DNA of 64,000 bases from Grifola frondosa. Lineage: Eukaryota; Basidiomycota; Agaricomycetes; Polyporales; Grifolaceae. The notes under the pieces are model-generated. The model saw only the letters and a list, made by a program, of their open reading frames with translations. It was not told the DNA's origin and made no database searches. Numbering within the stretch: the first letter of the stretch is position 1; each line of letters starts with the position of its first letter. Positions 12,187-24,513 of this stretch are shown piece after piece. The stretch lies in the NCBI GenBank assembly GCA_001683735.1, contig LUGG01000022.1, positions 558,001 to 622,000 on the forward strand. The letters are read 5' to 3'. The position numbers and the translations under genes are program-made.

Positions 12187-13794
12187 TACAGTAGCCCACA
12201 AAAGCATTGACATGTTGGCAATAGTTTTATTATTTTGCTTGTACCTTCAGAACTACAAAAGCTAGCATGGTAAATCTTGTACTGTCTGAAAGATATTCTT
12301 TCTGACTTTCAGACATATATACTAACTTGCATGACATATTATTAAGAATTGATTGAGATATAAATGATTCTTTGAATGTAACTAATGTCAACACTTTTGT
12401 GGCTGACCGTCTGAAATGCAAAAAAGCATCTTAGCTGAATGATATCTGTGCTGTAGTCTGAAAAATAAGTCATGTAATATATTTTAAGCTTTTTCATGAT
12501 CTAAGTAAACATAAACATACAGTTAAACTCAACTATAATTATTATAAAATCTCTTCCTGCTGCTAGAACTGAGTACATCCTCTTTCTGCTAGATTTGGAT
12601 CAATTCATAAGGCAGATCTCTCATGCTGCTAGTGTTTACTACTTTACAGAGAGCAAAATATGTTCTAAACTATGCTCTGACCTTTTCAAAGTCTTTGGAG
12701 GTCATTTTACCAAGCTTACTCCTGTTATCAATCAACATGCTATTCATCTTTTTAACCTTAAAAAGGTTAATACTACTGTGATTGTGACCAAATTAGTTCA
12801 AGATGTCATAAAGAGTCTGTTGCTTCTATAACAATGTGTAGAGGGTTGAGAAAGGCTGGTTTAAAGGCCATAATGAAGTGTAATATGTAGTTCTCTTCAA
12901 ATGTCATAGGAGAGAGAGACTAGACTTTGCTATCAGCCATTAGTACTGAACCTTGGAGGACTGAAAGAGGGTTTTATAGTCTGATAACATCAAAATCAAT
13001 TGTCTGAGGTCAGATAAAAGAAAATGGGTGTGAAAAAAATCAGGAGAAACACTTAGTAACAAATCAGTGAAGGACACTCTCAAGTTTGGAGGAGAAAACT
13101 TGGACAATGTGAAGGTGTATGGATTACAACAATGTGGGCTCTGCATGCAATATTGATGGGAGGATGGATGCCTACCTCCAAATAGCATTTTACAGGATAA
13201 ACTTCAAAATAGCATGAAGTATTGAGGTAAAACAATATAGTGTTTTAATAAGACAATAACCTGAAGCACACCACTAAAAGGGCTAAAAATTAGTTTTAAA
13301 ACTATGAAATTAAGACTATAGTGCAGCCTAAATATTCCTCAAATCATAAACCCATAGATCACCCCTAAAGTCATCTCAAAAAAGACTGGCAGAGTATGAA
13401 AAGTCATCTAGAGGAATTAATGAGTTGTGAAAGAGGATGCAGGAGGAATGGGAGGCAATTGACACTTCTGTGTGTCAGAACATAATCAGCAGTATGCCTA
13501 AAAGGGTTGAAGAGGTGTTGAGGGCAAAGAGAGAATATACCAAGTACAAGAATATATATTTTCTGCATTTCAGATGGTTGGCCACAAAACTGTTGACATG
13601 AGTTGCCTTTAAAGAATCATTTATATCTCAATCAATTCTCAATATTATATTATGCAAGTTACTATTTCTGAAAGTCAGGAAGAACATATTTCAAACAGTA
13701 TAAAATTTATCATGCTATCTTTTGTAGTTTCAGAGATACAAGCAAAACAATGAAAGTGTTGCCAACATGTTAATGCTTTTGTGGGCTATTGTAT
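12187..13794. mobile_element. 1.6 kb element with ~0.24 kb terminal inverted arms
   Basis: Left arm 12187-12425 and right arm 13561-13794 are reverse complements over their full length, with scattered mismatches. The outer ends read TACAGTAGCCCACAAAAGC on the left and, reversed, TACAATAGCCCACAAAAGC on the right. The ~1.1 kb interior holds only short frames (12595-12831 + and 12940-13188 -) that I do not recognise. It interrupts the copia integrase at 12180. This is best read as a non-autonomous DNA transposon or a fold-back element. I could not settle a target duplication. Confidence 0.7.
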
Positions 13795-13980
13795 GTTGTT
13801 CTTCATATTTCTTCTTCAATTCTACATAATCTCTTCATTTAACTTATATATAAAATAAAAGAATATATAACTAAGAAAATATATAAGTTATTATAATCTT
13901 AGTATAATACTTTGTCATTTTCCACATTCCTGACAGCATTTCTCTCAGAATTATAATTTGTCTGCTGAGGTGACTGTAAG

Positions 13981-14361
13981 TAGTGTTGCCATAATTTAAC
14001 CATACCTGTTTCAGCTTTTTAGGTATTTTAATATGAGTTTTGCAGATAATTACATGATCTCAATTGAAATTAATAGCTAAGATATATATGTATTTAAATG
14101 TAATACAATCATTTGCACAATTATTTTTAATATGTTTCAGTCTTAGTTACATTGGTAAAAAAAGCTGACTAAAAAGTTGGACTTTACAATTGGCTTTTTG
14201 GCCATATCTTGATCAATACAAGCTATAACATTTTGACCTTTGGCATTTTATGCTGCTATATACAGGCTACAAAATGAATGTGAGATCAGTGTGAAATCTG
14301 AAAAACTGCACAAGTTATGAGTTATATATCATTTAGGCCTGACTTAGCTGCAGCAACACTA
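13981..14361 (+). mobile_element. hAT-like MITE, copy 1
   Basis: 381 bp, no coding capacity, starting TAGTGTTGCC and ending GCAACACTA. The flanking octamers are ACTGTAAG and GCTGTAAG (7 of 8 matching), as expected for an 8 bp hAT-type target duplication. Same family as 17501, 21712 and 28209. Confidence 0.8.
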
Positions 14362-17300
14362 GCTGTAAGCAAAGGTGAAGGATGCAGACTCTTCTTTCTG
14401 AACTTTAAAGTGACCATAGCTCTGCTTGTCTATAAAGAAGATCTGTGAATTCTGCATTGTCATCCTCTTTGAGCATAATTTTTATGTTATTAGTGTATAA
14501 CTAAAATGTTTAAATAAACTATCTATATATGAATTGATAATTAATAGTTTAAATAATAAGTTTGATACTTTGCAAAGGAAAACATATTGTTGAGAGGGTA
14601 GAAGAAGGTTGTACATAATATTTTAGAACAAATATAACTTAAATAATAATAAAATTCATTATTTTTCTCATTAATTGTATCTGCTATATGGAGCAATGGT
14701 CCTTTAAAATTAAGTTGCATATTTAATGAATTTCAATTTGATGGATGATTGTGACTTCAGTCATGTACATGAGACTGATAAGTTGGAACTGTCACAGACC
14801 TCCTATACTTTCTTTTTCTTCCTCCAACTATATCAAACATTGTCCTTTGAACCCTTTGTCTCATTTGTGCTCTGATATTTTATATGGAAGATATAGAAAA
14901 AATAGGTGTAGTCCACTTTATCTTCTATGAATATTTGCTTACACTATGATTTGGCAGGCATCCTTAAGTAAAAAATAGTGAGAATGAGAAAATTCATGAA
15001 GAAATGAGATGTGAACTTTGAACCTGAAGCATGCCAAGATGATGAGAAGATGCCAAAATCTTGAGCTGAAAAATGCTGGGGTGATAAAGACATGTGAAGA
15101 TTTTGAGACGACCAATACTGCATCATAGAAAACATATTATCCTTTTTGTATTAATTTCGCCAGACTGACTTCATTTTAACATTCACCTTGACACAGCTTC
15201 ATTAATGCATGCTTCCCAACATGGATCATGATGCAATTCTTGCCATCTCAAGCATTTCAACTGACATAATCTTCAGTGTGACTATAGACTATTTCTTGTA
15301 TCACAGGTCCAAAATATACTCAGTGATGAAAACATCTTTATCATCAATAAAGGTGCCCTCTGTTCTGCAGCGAGGGTAATCATCACAAACAGATATCCAC
15401 CTCATCATAAATTCTATGCAGTGCTGAGGACAACAGCTTGTGCTGGAGGAGGTCTACAGATTTGTATATTGTGATGTACAAAGATATCCTACTTTGCATG
15501 TTCTTTGTTATAGATGTGGCCAGAATTTCTTCTTATCAATTTGTCATCATCCTGGTCTATGATAGTCAATCTTATATAACTTTACATGAACAATTCAAAA
15601 AATGTGCTTTTAAGACAAGACATACACATATATATGCTATGAGTTTGATAACTTATTATAATTTTTCTTATTGTGTTTAATATATAACATGTTTTCAGAA
15701 AAATAGTTAATGTCATTGGTTTCATCAGAGGCAAAAATTTACCAGGCACAGATAATTTCAAAGTAGCATGTTACTTTCAGTATGCACTAGCTTTGGACAA
15801 AAGTCAAATTAAGTTCTTGCTGAAATATATTTATATTTTAAATTATGAAGTTGATGTTTTAATTTATCACAATGACATTATATTAAAGAATTATATCAAC
15901 ATATTGACATCAATATAAGAAGTCATAAGATATTGAGCAACTTTAAGTAATCAAAAATGCTACAGATCAAAAAGATATAATTTAGTAGTACACATTTCAA
16001 TATATGTATATAATTTATTATTCATTCAACCACTCTTAATTAGATATTTTTACTGCTTTAATTATAGATATTTATATTTTATAGTAACTAGTGAAGCTAA
16101 ACTTATCTTGCCTTATTTGAGAATGAGTGCTACATTTAAAAGTGAAACTTCTAGATAGATTTTTCACTATTGTCAAATACTTCATATTAACATGCTTCTT
16201 AATATAAGAACACTTTTTATAAGATCTATATTGAAGTAAATCATAACAAAATACATAAATTAGGCACAGTTTTTCTAATTTACCCTGATATCTGATATTT
16301 AGTCTCTCAAATGATTGTATGTATATATCATTTTGAAGTGAACATATTTATATTTATGGCTTGAATATAAAGCTTTTTAGTTTAGCTATCAATAGTAAAT
16401 TTGAATAATATATGATTCATCTACAGATTGAAAAATGTATAAATGTGATAATATATGCTTTTAAAGAGGTTGCAAATAGTTTTGAAGATAAAACAGCAAT
16501 GATATACTATTAAATTATCTGTCAATAGTTAAAAAGCCAAATTTATCAATGCAAAACTAATTGTGGATAATACTCAGACTCAATATTAGTTAGTTTAATT
16601 TAACTTTATAATTAATATATATTTATATATTTATATAACTTCAACATTATTAATTCTAGAATATTGAAGTATAACATGCTTATTATATTCAATTCACCCA
16701 ACCATTGCTTCATGTATGCATACATCCTTAGAGTCTATCATGCTAATATTATTTATGTGGAACCTAATGTGCACAATTACTAACCTCACCATTTGAACCT
16801 TTTTTATGGGCTTGGAAGATATAATTTCACAATGCATAGCATTTTCTTTTATCTTGACATTCTCCTCACTTTGTTTTCAGACTTTCAGCTTTATTAACCA
16901 TCTATGATGATATTTTCTATGGCTGTCATCTTATATAAGCTTTCTTAGATAGATGATAATAAGTGAAACTATTTTGCCATGGGAAGAATCATCATAAATG
17001 TTGATAACATGGTAGCAGATAAATGATTACACTTGTTCCATTATAAAACTAATATATAATTGGTGCTATAGAATATAGTTACTTTTAACATTACAAAATT
17101 TAATTAATTATCAAAAAAAGTTTTTCCTGATGAAATTATAATCTGGTTCATCTCAGTTTAGTCCTCATCAGTTGTTAGCCCTATAATCAGTTTTAGAACA
17201 GGATCCTGCATCACCATTAAAACTAGGCATCACAATTATATTTTTACTTGTTTTTAGCCATTTTTATGTGGACATTATGCTCTATTCTCCATTTAATTGC

Positions 17301-17500
17301 TCATCACTTTGTTTGCTATATTGTATTTATCTGTAAATAATTATTTTATATGTATAGAAACACTATTAACAAGTTATGATAGCATTGATTCCATATATAT
17401 TAATGATCATAAATTGCTGCCAGTGTGTTGTATTCATCTTATTCTTTTCATTCTGAAAATGGCTTCATATTTTTTACTAATATCATTGAGACTTTGGAAT
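14362..17500. other. AT-rich repeat DNA, no gene recognised
   Basis: Very AT-rich, with only short frames. It contains a copy of the dispersed repeat that includes TTTGCAAAGG near 14520-14680, and the left arm of the long inverted repeat (15839-16291). No protein family is recognised. Confidence 0.7.
15839..16291 (+). repeat. left arm of long inverted repeat
   Basis: 15839-16205 (367 bp) is the reverse complement of 23757-24123 with no mismatch seen by eye. 16206-16291 continues as the reverse complement of about 23120-23206 with roughly three differences. In the right copy a 550 bp segment (23207-23756) separates the two parts. Confidence 0.9.
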
Positions 17501-17870
17501 TAGTTTTGCTACAGCTTGAAGTCATCCTATTTCAGCTTTTTGAGTATTGTGACATGAGTTTTCTAGATGATAATGTGATTGACATTATAAATAATAGCCA
17601 ACATGTCTATGTATTGAAATTTAGCATAATTATTTGCATAATAATCTTCAATATGTTTCAATTTCAGTTACATTATATAGTATGGCTAATTTTACAGTCT
17701 GCATTTTGGCTATATCTCTCTCAATAAGATATATAAAATTTTGACATATAATGCATTGATGGTGCTATCTATGCTATAAATAAAAAGTAAGATCATTTTG
17801 ATATTTAAAAAATAGCATGAGTTATGAGTAATATATAATTTAGGCAGCTTGAATTATGCAATAAATACTA
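17501..17870 (+). mobile_element. hAT-like MITE, degenerate copy 4
   Basis: Starts TAGTTTTGCTACAGC and follows the consensus of copy 1 with many changes. The right end is worn and lies at about 17850-17870, and no target duplication is visible. Confidence 0.55.
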
Positions 17871-18380
17871 TTTAATGTTAAACACATATATGCTCATTAA
17901 CCTGTTGCAGGCAATTGTAATGTCATACAGAACATTTCAATTGGTGATGTCCAGAAAGTGGTTGAAAATACCTTACCTTCATTACCAGAAATAAGAAGAC
18001 ATATATTTCTAATAATTCAAAATTAAAGATGAATAATCATAAGAAAAAATATTGGAAGAATATGATGTCAGATAATTTAGAGAATATAAAGGTGGATAAA
18101 AATGACAATAATAATGAGAAATATACTGACTTTTAACTGTTTGTATATTTACTAAATATAAACAATTATTATGTCAGTTTATCATTAACTTCACATTAGT
18201 TCTCCTACTTTTAAGCTTGGCAACTATTATGTGTTTATCATCATAGTGATTTTTATATTAAGTAGATATTTGTCCTGTAACCACTTCCAATTCCATCTAT
18301 AATTATAAGTCATATCTTATTTGCTAACAATTTGCCAGCATTGTATATATATCATTTGCATTTACAGCAAATTTCATTTT
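17871..18380. other. AT-rich DNA, nothing recognised
   Basis: Runs of A/T with short frames only. It ends at a pyrimidine-rich TTTTTTCTTCACAG that looks like a splice acceptor for the next segment. Confidence 0.6.
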
Positions 18381-18389
18381 TTCTTCACA

Positions 18390-18836
18390 GCTTCGAGACA
18401 CCACAGGCACAATGATGATTGTTGATGAATTATTAGTTAACAATTCTACAACTAGGAGACCCTCCACTGTTCTCCAACTTCTAAGCATCTATGCTATGTA
18501 CCCTGGTCACTTCAAGTACCATCCTCTGACATGAAAATACGTTAAGCACCTTGTGCAGACTGCATCCACATCCCACAACTACACAGAATCAGTGCCATGG
18601 GGCGAAAACTTGTGGTGTACATGCTGGACAGCAAGACCAATCACATTCAGCCTAGACAAATTGCCCGGAGTCCTGTATATGTCAATAATACTGCTCCTCA
18701 AATCTGGTGAGATCATGATATCATGACTGTTGCTGGGTGCAAGCACTTCGAAAAGATAGTGGCAGACATGAAATCAATGTGCCATGAAGTGTATGACCAA
18801 ATTTCCGCTACCTTTGATAGTGGGTCTTCAATCTGA
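18390..18836 (+). pseudogene. gene fragment of unknown origin in AT-rich DNA
   Basis: After an acceptor-like TTCTTCACAG, an open frame begins LRDTTGTMMIVDELL and runs to a stop near 18533. A second frame from about 18598 (M-G-R-K-L-V-V-Y-M-L-D-S) continues, with one internal TGA near 18710, to a TGA at 18836. Base composition is higher in GC than the neighbours. I do not recognise the family. It looks like exon debris, either a decayed gene or a fragment carried by a transposon. Confidence 0.4.
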
Positions 18837-19299
18837 TCATATATATGAAGCTACATACACAGAAGTGTGGTATGTTATTAATATTTATTTATCATGACAA
18901 ATTTTACTTACATTCTAATTGTCAGTTTATCTTGGCATGAAATGCTAAGTAATCCCATTTATTATTAATAAGTTTATTTTATTTTGATCTAGTATAATAA
19001 TTTAATATTATCAATGTTGATCAATCAAGATACATAGTCTTACATGAGTAACAAAATCAATAAGTTAAAACAAAGATTCAGAGAAATAAAAAACACAGAT
19101 CATTACATAATTAATATTAACTAGAACTAAATTATTTATATGAACAATTTAAATTTATTAACTGCAAATTTATCACAAAAGTTTAGATACAGCATTTTTT
19201 CTGTCATATTTTTGAGTTCTAGATAAAATATTCTAAATTATCATTAAAACCATAAAGCTTCAGTGACCAAAAATAGTTTACATGTCTGAACCTTGAAGA

Positions 19300-19665
19300 A
19301 TAAAAGGTTCACAACTATATATTATATTAAGCTTGTAAAAATACTGATATATTAGTTGAACCTATATGTTTTGATTTATAAATGTTAATTCATACTATAG
19401 TTTTACAATTACTTATTTATAACATATAACAGATGAATTGATAATTAATAGTTTAGATAATAAGTTTGACACTTTGCAAAGGCAGACATATTGTTGGGAG
19501 GATAGGAGAAGGTAATCTATGATATTTTAGAATAAACAAGACTTAAATAATAATAAAATTAATCATTTTCCTGATAAGTATTAGTTAAACACAGCTTGTG
19601 TGGACAAATAAATCTTATTATTCAGCATGTTTCTATAAATTTTACTATGATTTTATAATAAATAT
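19300..19665 (+). repeat. dispersed AT-rich repeat, long copy
   Basis: Shares the word chain around GATAATTAATAGTTTAGATA...TTTGCAAAGGCAGACATATT with copies near 14520-14680 (same strand), 26840-26985 and 28890-29010 (reverse), and a shorter piece at 52735-52930. The part at 19577-19660 matches the reverse complement of 23043-23108. No open frame; an unclassified repeat. Confidence 0.7.
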
Positions 19666-19699
19666 ATTATTCTGACTTTGATTATAAAAGATAATAATA

Positions 19700-21711
19700 T
19701 TATTGTGTGAATCTATTCACCATTAAATTGCTTGTGAGCATTTTATCATATTGTCCCACATTAATAAAAACACTGATTTTATCATCCACTTTGCTGGATA
19801 CTCTGCCAGCTTTCACCATGATCTTTGAACCTTTTCAGAATGATGTTGTTGAATCAACACAGACAACTGTCCAACACTTTCAGCTCATATAATATATTGT
19901 CCACAGGCTGAAACAAGTCATTTCTCTTTGCCAACGAACACATTGACATTTATCCAGCACCTTCTTCATCATATAGAAGATCTATTACAGACCCTTCTGC
20001 TATGGAAGATATGTCTCAGGTGAGTACTATAAGTATTTATATTGATTGCCAATATTTGAAACTTATGTTACATCCATAGAAGAAACTTCTGCAGTTCCTG
20101 CACAATGTGCCAATAATTAAAGGATGTATTGGCAGGGCCCTGTCTTCATAATGGAAGACATATGTGGTGATCAGTCCACAACTCTGAAAATGAGAATATC
20201 AAAGAGGTCTAATGAATTATCACTAAAAATTTAGCAGCTGACATGAGATCTACAATGGATATCTCATCATTTTTCATACATTTCACATTCTCCATCTTTC
20301 CATCAAATTCTTCTATCATTGCTTTCGTTAACTATATGAAAGCATTTACTTAGAAAGAAGAGTGGAAAGATAGCACAAGTGCTTTTATGTTCAACTCAAC
20401 TAAGATGCTGGTCAGTCACTACTTGCATTTGAAGGAGGCAATCACTACATTGGCATTTGTGTCCATGCTTGACCAGATCCAACTAACAGCTAAAGTTAAC
20501 AGATAAGCATTATACTTTATTTTATGAAGACACATAATCTGATATTTATGTTTGTAGTATTTTGAAGTCATCAGATCATGTTATACATATCAATTGCAAA
20601 GAATTCATCAGATATCAATTTGGGACCATTTCATTATTGGGTGAGTAATGGTACAAAATTGCAGCTCTGACTATAGCTGGCATATAAATTTGATTATATT
20701 TAATAAACTTAGTTTATTAACACTGTGTACAGATTCAATGTATATGTTGGTCATTGAGTATCATAACATGAAGAATTTGACATTATTAAGAAATGACATG
20801 GTTTTGACCAAGTTCTGTAATTTTGTAAGAGTGTTTCTTCCTCAGGTACATAAACTTCTTATGCTACAGACACTTTTCTAAACAGTTCTGTGATTTAGAT
20901 GGGCTCATTAGGAGTTGTGTCATTGATCAACTAATTTTTTTGATTGTGCCACTTTATAAGAAGATATTCTTAAAAATGTCCACAAATTTCTTTACCTTCA
21001 TGCTAAATCAGTATAATATTTAGCCTGATATCAAGTGTTATGATATGGTGGCATCAAATTAATTTTTTCATTGTATATGTCAGAAGCAAGTTAACTATCA
21101 AACCTTAGATTTTTTTTAAATACTAATTATATTAGCACATTTTTATTCTTATGCAGAGATTGAACTTACTAATGACCTTGTGTGACAACATTGACTCTTC
21201 CATTGATTTTATATCCTTTCACATGATGGCACAATCTGTTCTTGTGGTATGTCTTCCTATCATTTAGCCTCATCTTTGTCCCAACTGGATGATGAAATGG
21301 ATGTTAACATTCAAGGTTCCACTTCTTATAATATCAGGCACTTTCCTAATCATGAAAACTAGTTTCAATAATGACAATAGTTTTATTTAAAAATATTTTA
21401 TATTTGAGGACTCAGTGCAATAATTTTGTTATGTGGAGATGCTTGGACAGACATAGAAAGACAGCTAGCTTTATAAAGCTTATGTACCTAGCAATATACA
21501 GGAGGTGAAAGTATGTGTGTGCTTTGTTAAATATCATACATTTTACTAATAATAATGTTTTTAGCTACTGAAGCAATTTGATGATAGTGGCATCAAACTG
21601 AGCAATGAATATACCTTGGTTGATTTTGAGTTATTTGTCAGATACATTGTGTACTTTTAATATTTTATTTTCTTATAAATATTTTAGACAGAAGATTCAG
21701 TTTAAGACTAG
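19700..21711. other. AT-rich DNA with exon-like debris
   Basis: Short frames at 19707-19892 and 20648-20881, and a plausible intron near 20021-20080 (GTGAGTACT...CATCCATAG). The stretch 20100-20520 is less AT-rich and could be old coding sequence. No family is recognised and stops are frequent in all frames. Confidence 0.4.
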
Positions 21712-22087
21712 TAGTGTTGCTGCAACTAAGTCAGGCTTAAATGATATATGACTCATAACTTGTGCAATTTGTCAGATATCATAGTGATCTTGCATTTCTT
21801 TTGTAGCTGAGATATAGCGGCATATGTGTGCCTAAGATCAAAATATTATACATTGTATTGATGGAGATATGACAAAAAAAGCCAATTACAAAGTCCGAAT
21901 TTTTAGTCAGCTTTTTTACCAATGTAACTGAAATTGAAACATACTAAAGATAATTATGCAAATAGTTGTGTCACATTCAAATACATATACATCTTAGCTA
22001 TTAATTAAAATCATGTCATTATCTGCAAAACTCACATCAGAATATCTAGAAAGCAGAAACAGGTGTGACTAAGCTGTGGCAACACTA
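21712..22087 (-). mobile_element. hAT-like MITE, copy 2, perfect 8 bp target duplication
   Basis: 376 bp, reading TAGTGTTGC at the left and GCAACACTA at the right. It is flanked by AAGACTAG on both sides (21704-21711 and 22088-22095). Reverse orientation relative to copy 1. Inverted ends extend over about 20 bp (TAGTGTTGCYRYARCTWAGTC). No protein is encoded. Confidence 0.9.
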
Positions 22088-23120
22088 AAGACTAGCAATG
22101 GTTCTTTTATTGCTCTGATTGCTGACAGTATGTCTGATGATTTGAAACTTGAAAGAACACTTTGAACCTTCAGTATGACTAGCTCTTGGATCTCAGAGCA
22201 ACTTTATATAGTCCATCAACAGTTCTGATTCAAGTGGTGTCAGATTATAATTTGATTACTATGCAACTCTGACAAAAAAAAACTACTGTGTAAAAAAATA
22301 AATAAAGATGTCAGCATACATGCACTTTTACATTAAAAGCCCTGGGCAAATTATGCATGTTTTATTATCATCTATCATATGAACAAATTGCTAACTTGTC
22401 ATAATGTTATATTTTTGATGGAGTGAAACACCTTGCAGATGGACAATAAACATAAAAATGACTTAAAGCAAGTGTCAAAGGGACAACACCTTGCTATTGA
22501 GTATATCTCTGTCATTGGGCATGTTTTCATTTACTAATATGATGTTTCTAGACCCACAAATAAAAAGTATACCAAAAAGGCATAAGAAGGAGGGGCTTAA
22601 AGAAGGACTATGATTAGAGGGTGAAAGTGGGTGTGAATGAATAGCCAGATGACTAATGTTTCAAATTGAGATAGTGTTTGATATAGTGGGAGATTTAATT
22701 TCAGATGTTAGCAACTAGACCATGTCAATACTTTAAATGACTGGTTAGTCAAACACTAATGATCATATTATGGCTAGTCACTTGCATGCTAGACCATCAA
22801 TTATATAGTTGCCAAACAATGCCATGTTATGTTGGTGTGTCAATTAAGACAGGTGCATGACACACACTGCTTGCCTTCACTTCACAATGGTTTAATTTTT
22901 AGCTTTCATTGCTCATGTCCATTATGTGAAGGCCTTCCAACAGGCTATTCTAGGGCTCTCAAGATCCTTGTGAAAAGCTTTGCTTATGTCTGTTGCTCCA
23001 AGCTTCCTGACAGCTACTACGAATGTCAAGCAGAAGGGGTGCAGTAAAATCATAATAAGTCTTATAAAGACATGCTAAATAATAAGATTTATTTATTTAT
23101 ATAAGCTGTGTTTAACTAAT
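22088..23120. other. AT-rich DNA with an unassigned 72-codon frame
   Basis: A Cys-rich open frame at 22829-23047 on the + strand (cysteines in C-S-C-P-L-C and C-C-S spacing) is not assignable. From 23043 the dispersed repeat begins, in reverse. Confidence 0.45.
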
Positions 23121-23206
23121 ACTTATCAGGGTAAATTAGAAAAACTGTGCCTAATTCATGTATTTTGTTATAATTTACTTCAATATAGATCTCATAAAAA
23201 GTGTTC

Positions 23207-23756
23207 TTTGTTTTCCTCCGACTTCCCACAGGGCCATTATTTAGAACTGGAGCCATTCCCAGGATCAGATGAGCTGGATGCCGAGATGCAGGTAAGGACA
23301 AATTCGCCACCCTACATTGGTCAAGAGGTGCAGTCTGGCAATACACTGCTCACCATCATGTTTTCCTCTAACTCCCCAGAGGGCCATTATTTAGACCTGG
23401 AGCCATCCACAGAATTAGATGCTGAGATGCATGGTGCGACCAGCAATGATGAAGCGTTATGATCCACTAGTTTATGCCCCCCCCCCATTGATGTTCCTTT
23501 GGACTCCCCAGCTGACCATGCTGGATAAATTCAAACTTCACACATTGTCTCAGAGCCTCAGAGCAATACCTCCATTGTCGTCACTTCTTCTTTCGCTTCA
23601 CATCCAGCTGCTGACTTTGGTCCATAGGATTAACCTGAGAAGATTGACTTTCCCAGCTGGCAAACTAACTTCCCACCAGACTGATATATTGATTGCTCTG
23701 GAACCTCAATCACAAATCATGGCAAGCCACTGGTTGGGATGTTTATGAAGATTTTA
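23207..23756 (+). other. 550 bp coding-like insertion in the inverted repeat
   Basis: This segment is absent from the matching place in the left arm (after 16205). It carries an internal direct repeat: GTTTTCCTC...GGCCATTATTTAGA...GAGATGCA occurs at about 23208 and again near 23360. Each repeat encodes a G-H-Y-L-x-L-E-P core and has splice-like borders (CCCACAG before, GTAAGG after the first). A frame at 23208-23462 stays open. Function unknown. It resembles captured or duplicated exons. Confidence 0.5.
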
Positions 23757-24123
23757 ATATTAAGAAGCATGTTAATATGAAGTATTTGACAATAGTGAAA
23801 AATCTATCTAGAAGTTTCACTTTTAAATGTAGCACTCATTCTCAAATAAGGCAAGATAAGTTTAGCTTCACTAGTTACTATAAAATATAAATATCTATAA
23901 TTAAAGCAGTAAAAATATCTAATTAAGAGTGGTTGAATGAATAATAAATTATATACATATATTGAAATGTGTACTACTAAATTATATCTTTTTGATCTGT
24001 AGCATTTTTGATTACTTAAAGTTGCTCAATATCTTATGACTTCTTATATTGATGTCAATATGTTGATATAATTCTTTAATATAATGTCATTGTGATAAAT
24101 TAAAACATCAACTTCATAATTTA
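23757..24123 (-). repeat. right arm of long inverted repeat (367 bp)
   Basis: Reverse complement of 15839-16205 with no mismatch seen. The third copia family is joined directly to its right edge at about 24124. Confidence 0.9.
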
Positions 24124-24356
24124 TAAAACACGGTGAGACTCAGTTGATGTGGTAGAACAACTGTATATTAGATACCTGTACAACATGGTGAGACTGTACC
24201 GAAGTAAGTACATGGTTATACAGGAGTGCACGGAACAACTCACCTCAGTCGATGTGGTAGAATGACTGAGGGAGAGTTGAGTCCGGGGGGGACCAATAAG
24301 GAATGGTGTGACAGTGATAGTAACAGTAATGGTAACGTAGCAGTGAATTCTTAACA
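24124..24356 (-). repeat. 3' LTR of third copia family, far end unclear
   Basis: Begins TGTTAAG on the - strand directly after the polypurine tract. The 3' terminus is not resolved: at 24123 the sequence changes into the inverted repeat arm without the expected inverted end. The word TTCTACCACATC followed by ACTGAG occurs twice inside. Confidence 0.7.
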
Positions 24357-24513
24357 CTCCTCCTCAGCGCGAAGAGAGTGATAACGAAAGAATGTGATGT
24401 GTTTGTGTCGCAATTAAGGGAATAATAAAGACAGAAAGAGGAAAAGAAAAAAAACAAACAAACAAAAAGAAACAGAGCTCCTCCTGGATCTGAGAACTCC
24501 TCCTCGCATGGAA

